In this document: in pieces, positions 6,570-6,866 of the stretch
Layout of the letters: each line of letters begins with the position of its first letter
Numbering within the stretch: the first letter of the stretch is position 1
Assembly: GCA_019313605.1 (NCBI GenBank)
Contig: JAFDAW010000150.1
Location: 1 to 6,866, forward strand
Reading direction: 5' to 3'
Length of the DNA: 6,866 bases
Origin: Deltaproteobacteria bacterium
GTDB taxonomy: Bacteria > Myxococcota_A > UBA9160 > SMWR01
Translations under genes and position numbers: made by a program
Notes under the pieces: model-generated
Seen by the model: the letters and a program-made list of their open reading frames with translations, nothing else
The model's database searches: none
Told to the model about the DNA's origin: nothing

Positions 6570-6664
6570 GTTGTTGAATAGTTGAATTCGGGGACGCGAA
6601 CTCGGGGAAGTCATCGAAACTCTACTGCCCCCGAATTCAACTATTCAACAACGTCCCCGCTCCC
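6558..6664. repeat. Perfect 36-bp inverted repeat, REP/RAYT-type element
   Basis: The left arm (6558-6593) and right arm (6629-6664) are exact reverse complements over 36 bp, with a 35-nt loop. The arm reads GGGAGCGGGGACGTTGTTGA, then ATAGTTGAATTCGGGG. It is G-rich at both ends with an A/T-rich centre that holds GTTGAAT twice (6573-6579 and 6581-6587). From memory, arms with GGGGACGTTGTTGAATAG resemble the dispersed hairpins associated with REP-associated tyrosine transposases (TnpA_REP); no transposase gene is in this window, so this would be a non-autonomous copy. It sits between the convergent DUF4340 and DUF1330 genes, where the RNA hairpin could also help stop transcription from either side. 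Confidence 0.85.
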
Positions 6665-6670
6665 CCGCTT

Positions 6671-6866
6671 CTAAACTCCCTCTGTGACGATCATTCGGGT
6701 TTGTGCTGCGCGCATCCGGATGGCTTTCGCTTCGCTGTATTCCGGAGAATTCCACCACTGCCGGGCGCGTTCGAGGCTCGAAAATTCGAGTACGACGATT
6801 CTCTCCGGTGCCCAGTCGCCTTCGAGGCTCTCGGTTGCGCCACCGCGCGCGACGAACTTCCCGCCA
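6671..6866 (-). CDS. DUF1330 domain protein (C-terminal part, 5' end outside window)
   Basis: Read on the minus strand from the right edge to a TAG at 6673-6671; 64 residues are visible of a family usually about 95 long. The first lines up as GGKFVARGGATESLEGDWAP and the core as ERIVVLEFSSLERARQWWNS, then PEYSEAKAIR, ending IVTEGV. This is the standard DUF1330 (PF07045) pattern: the G-G-x-[FY]-x-A-R-G-G strand, the 'VVLEF-S-ERAR-WW-SPEY' strand and helix, and the 'EG' end. These small proteins have a ferredoxin-like dimeric alpha/beta-barrel fold, and their function is mostly unknown. The missing part is the N-terminal strand and start. It is convergent with the operon, and its stop lies 6 bp from the inverted repeat. 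Confidence 0.88.
   Translation of the reverse strand, partial: GGKFVARGGATESLEGDWAPERIVVLEFSSLERARQWWNSPEYSEAKAIRMRAAQTRMIVTEGV

Overview
The window is a GC-rich, densely coded bacterial segment. Its gene content and codon style (strong G/C third positions, GTG starts, 4-bp start/stop overlaps) suggest a Gram-negative, deltaproteobacterial or myxobacterial-type genome (Myxococcota or a relative). This is an inference from protein families; no rRNA or other taxonomic marker is present.

Layout, left to right. (1) Positions 2-400 hold the C-terminal end of a beta-lactamase-like serine hydrolase, cut by the window edge. (2) Positions 465-1304 encode a MshEN (GspE/PilB N-terminal) domain protein that has no ATPase. 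It carries an acidic linker and a C-terminal helical segment, and may be a c-di-GMP-responsive adaptor. (3) Positions 1360-1665 hold a small unrecognised ORF with a good ribosome binding site; its last ~25 codons look like foreign, repeat-derived sequence. (4) Positions 1666-1996 are non-coding. They hold about five copies of a 19-bp tandem repeat and then a good sigma-70-like promoter. (5) Positions 1997-6534 hold a tight four-gene operon: ABC-2 ATPase, ABC-2 permease (GldF-like), GldG-family auxiliary protein and a DUF4340 protein. (6) Positions 6546-6664 hold a perfect 36-bp inverted repeat of REP/RAYT type between convergent genes. (7) Positions 6671-6866 (minus strand) hold the C-terminal two thirds of a DUF1330 protein, cut by the window edge.

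How the genes work together: the four operon genes are read as one unit, with overlapping stop and start codons at two of the three junctions and a 16-bp gap at the third. The ATPase powers the permease. The GldG-like protein and the DUF4340 protein are each membrane-anchored with a large domain predicted to be extracytoplasmic, so they probably form the envelope-side part of the same machine. The pairing of GldA/F/G-type components with DUF4340 recurs in bacteria that do not glide, and its substrate is unknown. The flanking genes (hydrolase, MshEN protein, DUF1330) show no clear functional tie to it.

The best leads are the MshEN-only protein with degenerate c-di-GMP motifs, the three-fold repeat architecture of the DUF4340 protein, and the two repeat elements, one of which seems to have replaced the end of the small ORF. 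I see no CRISPR array, tRNA, rRNA, phage or insertion-sequence transposase gene.
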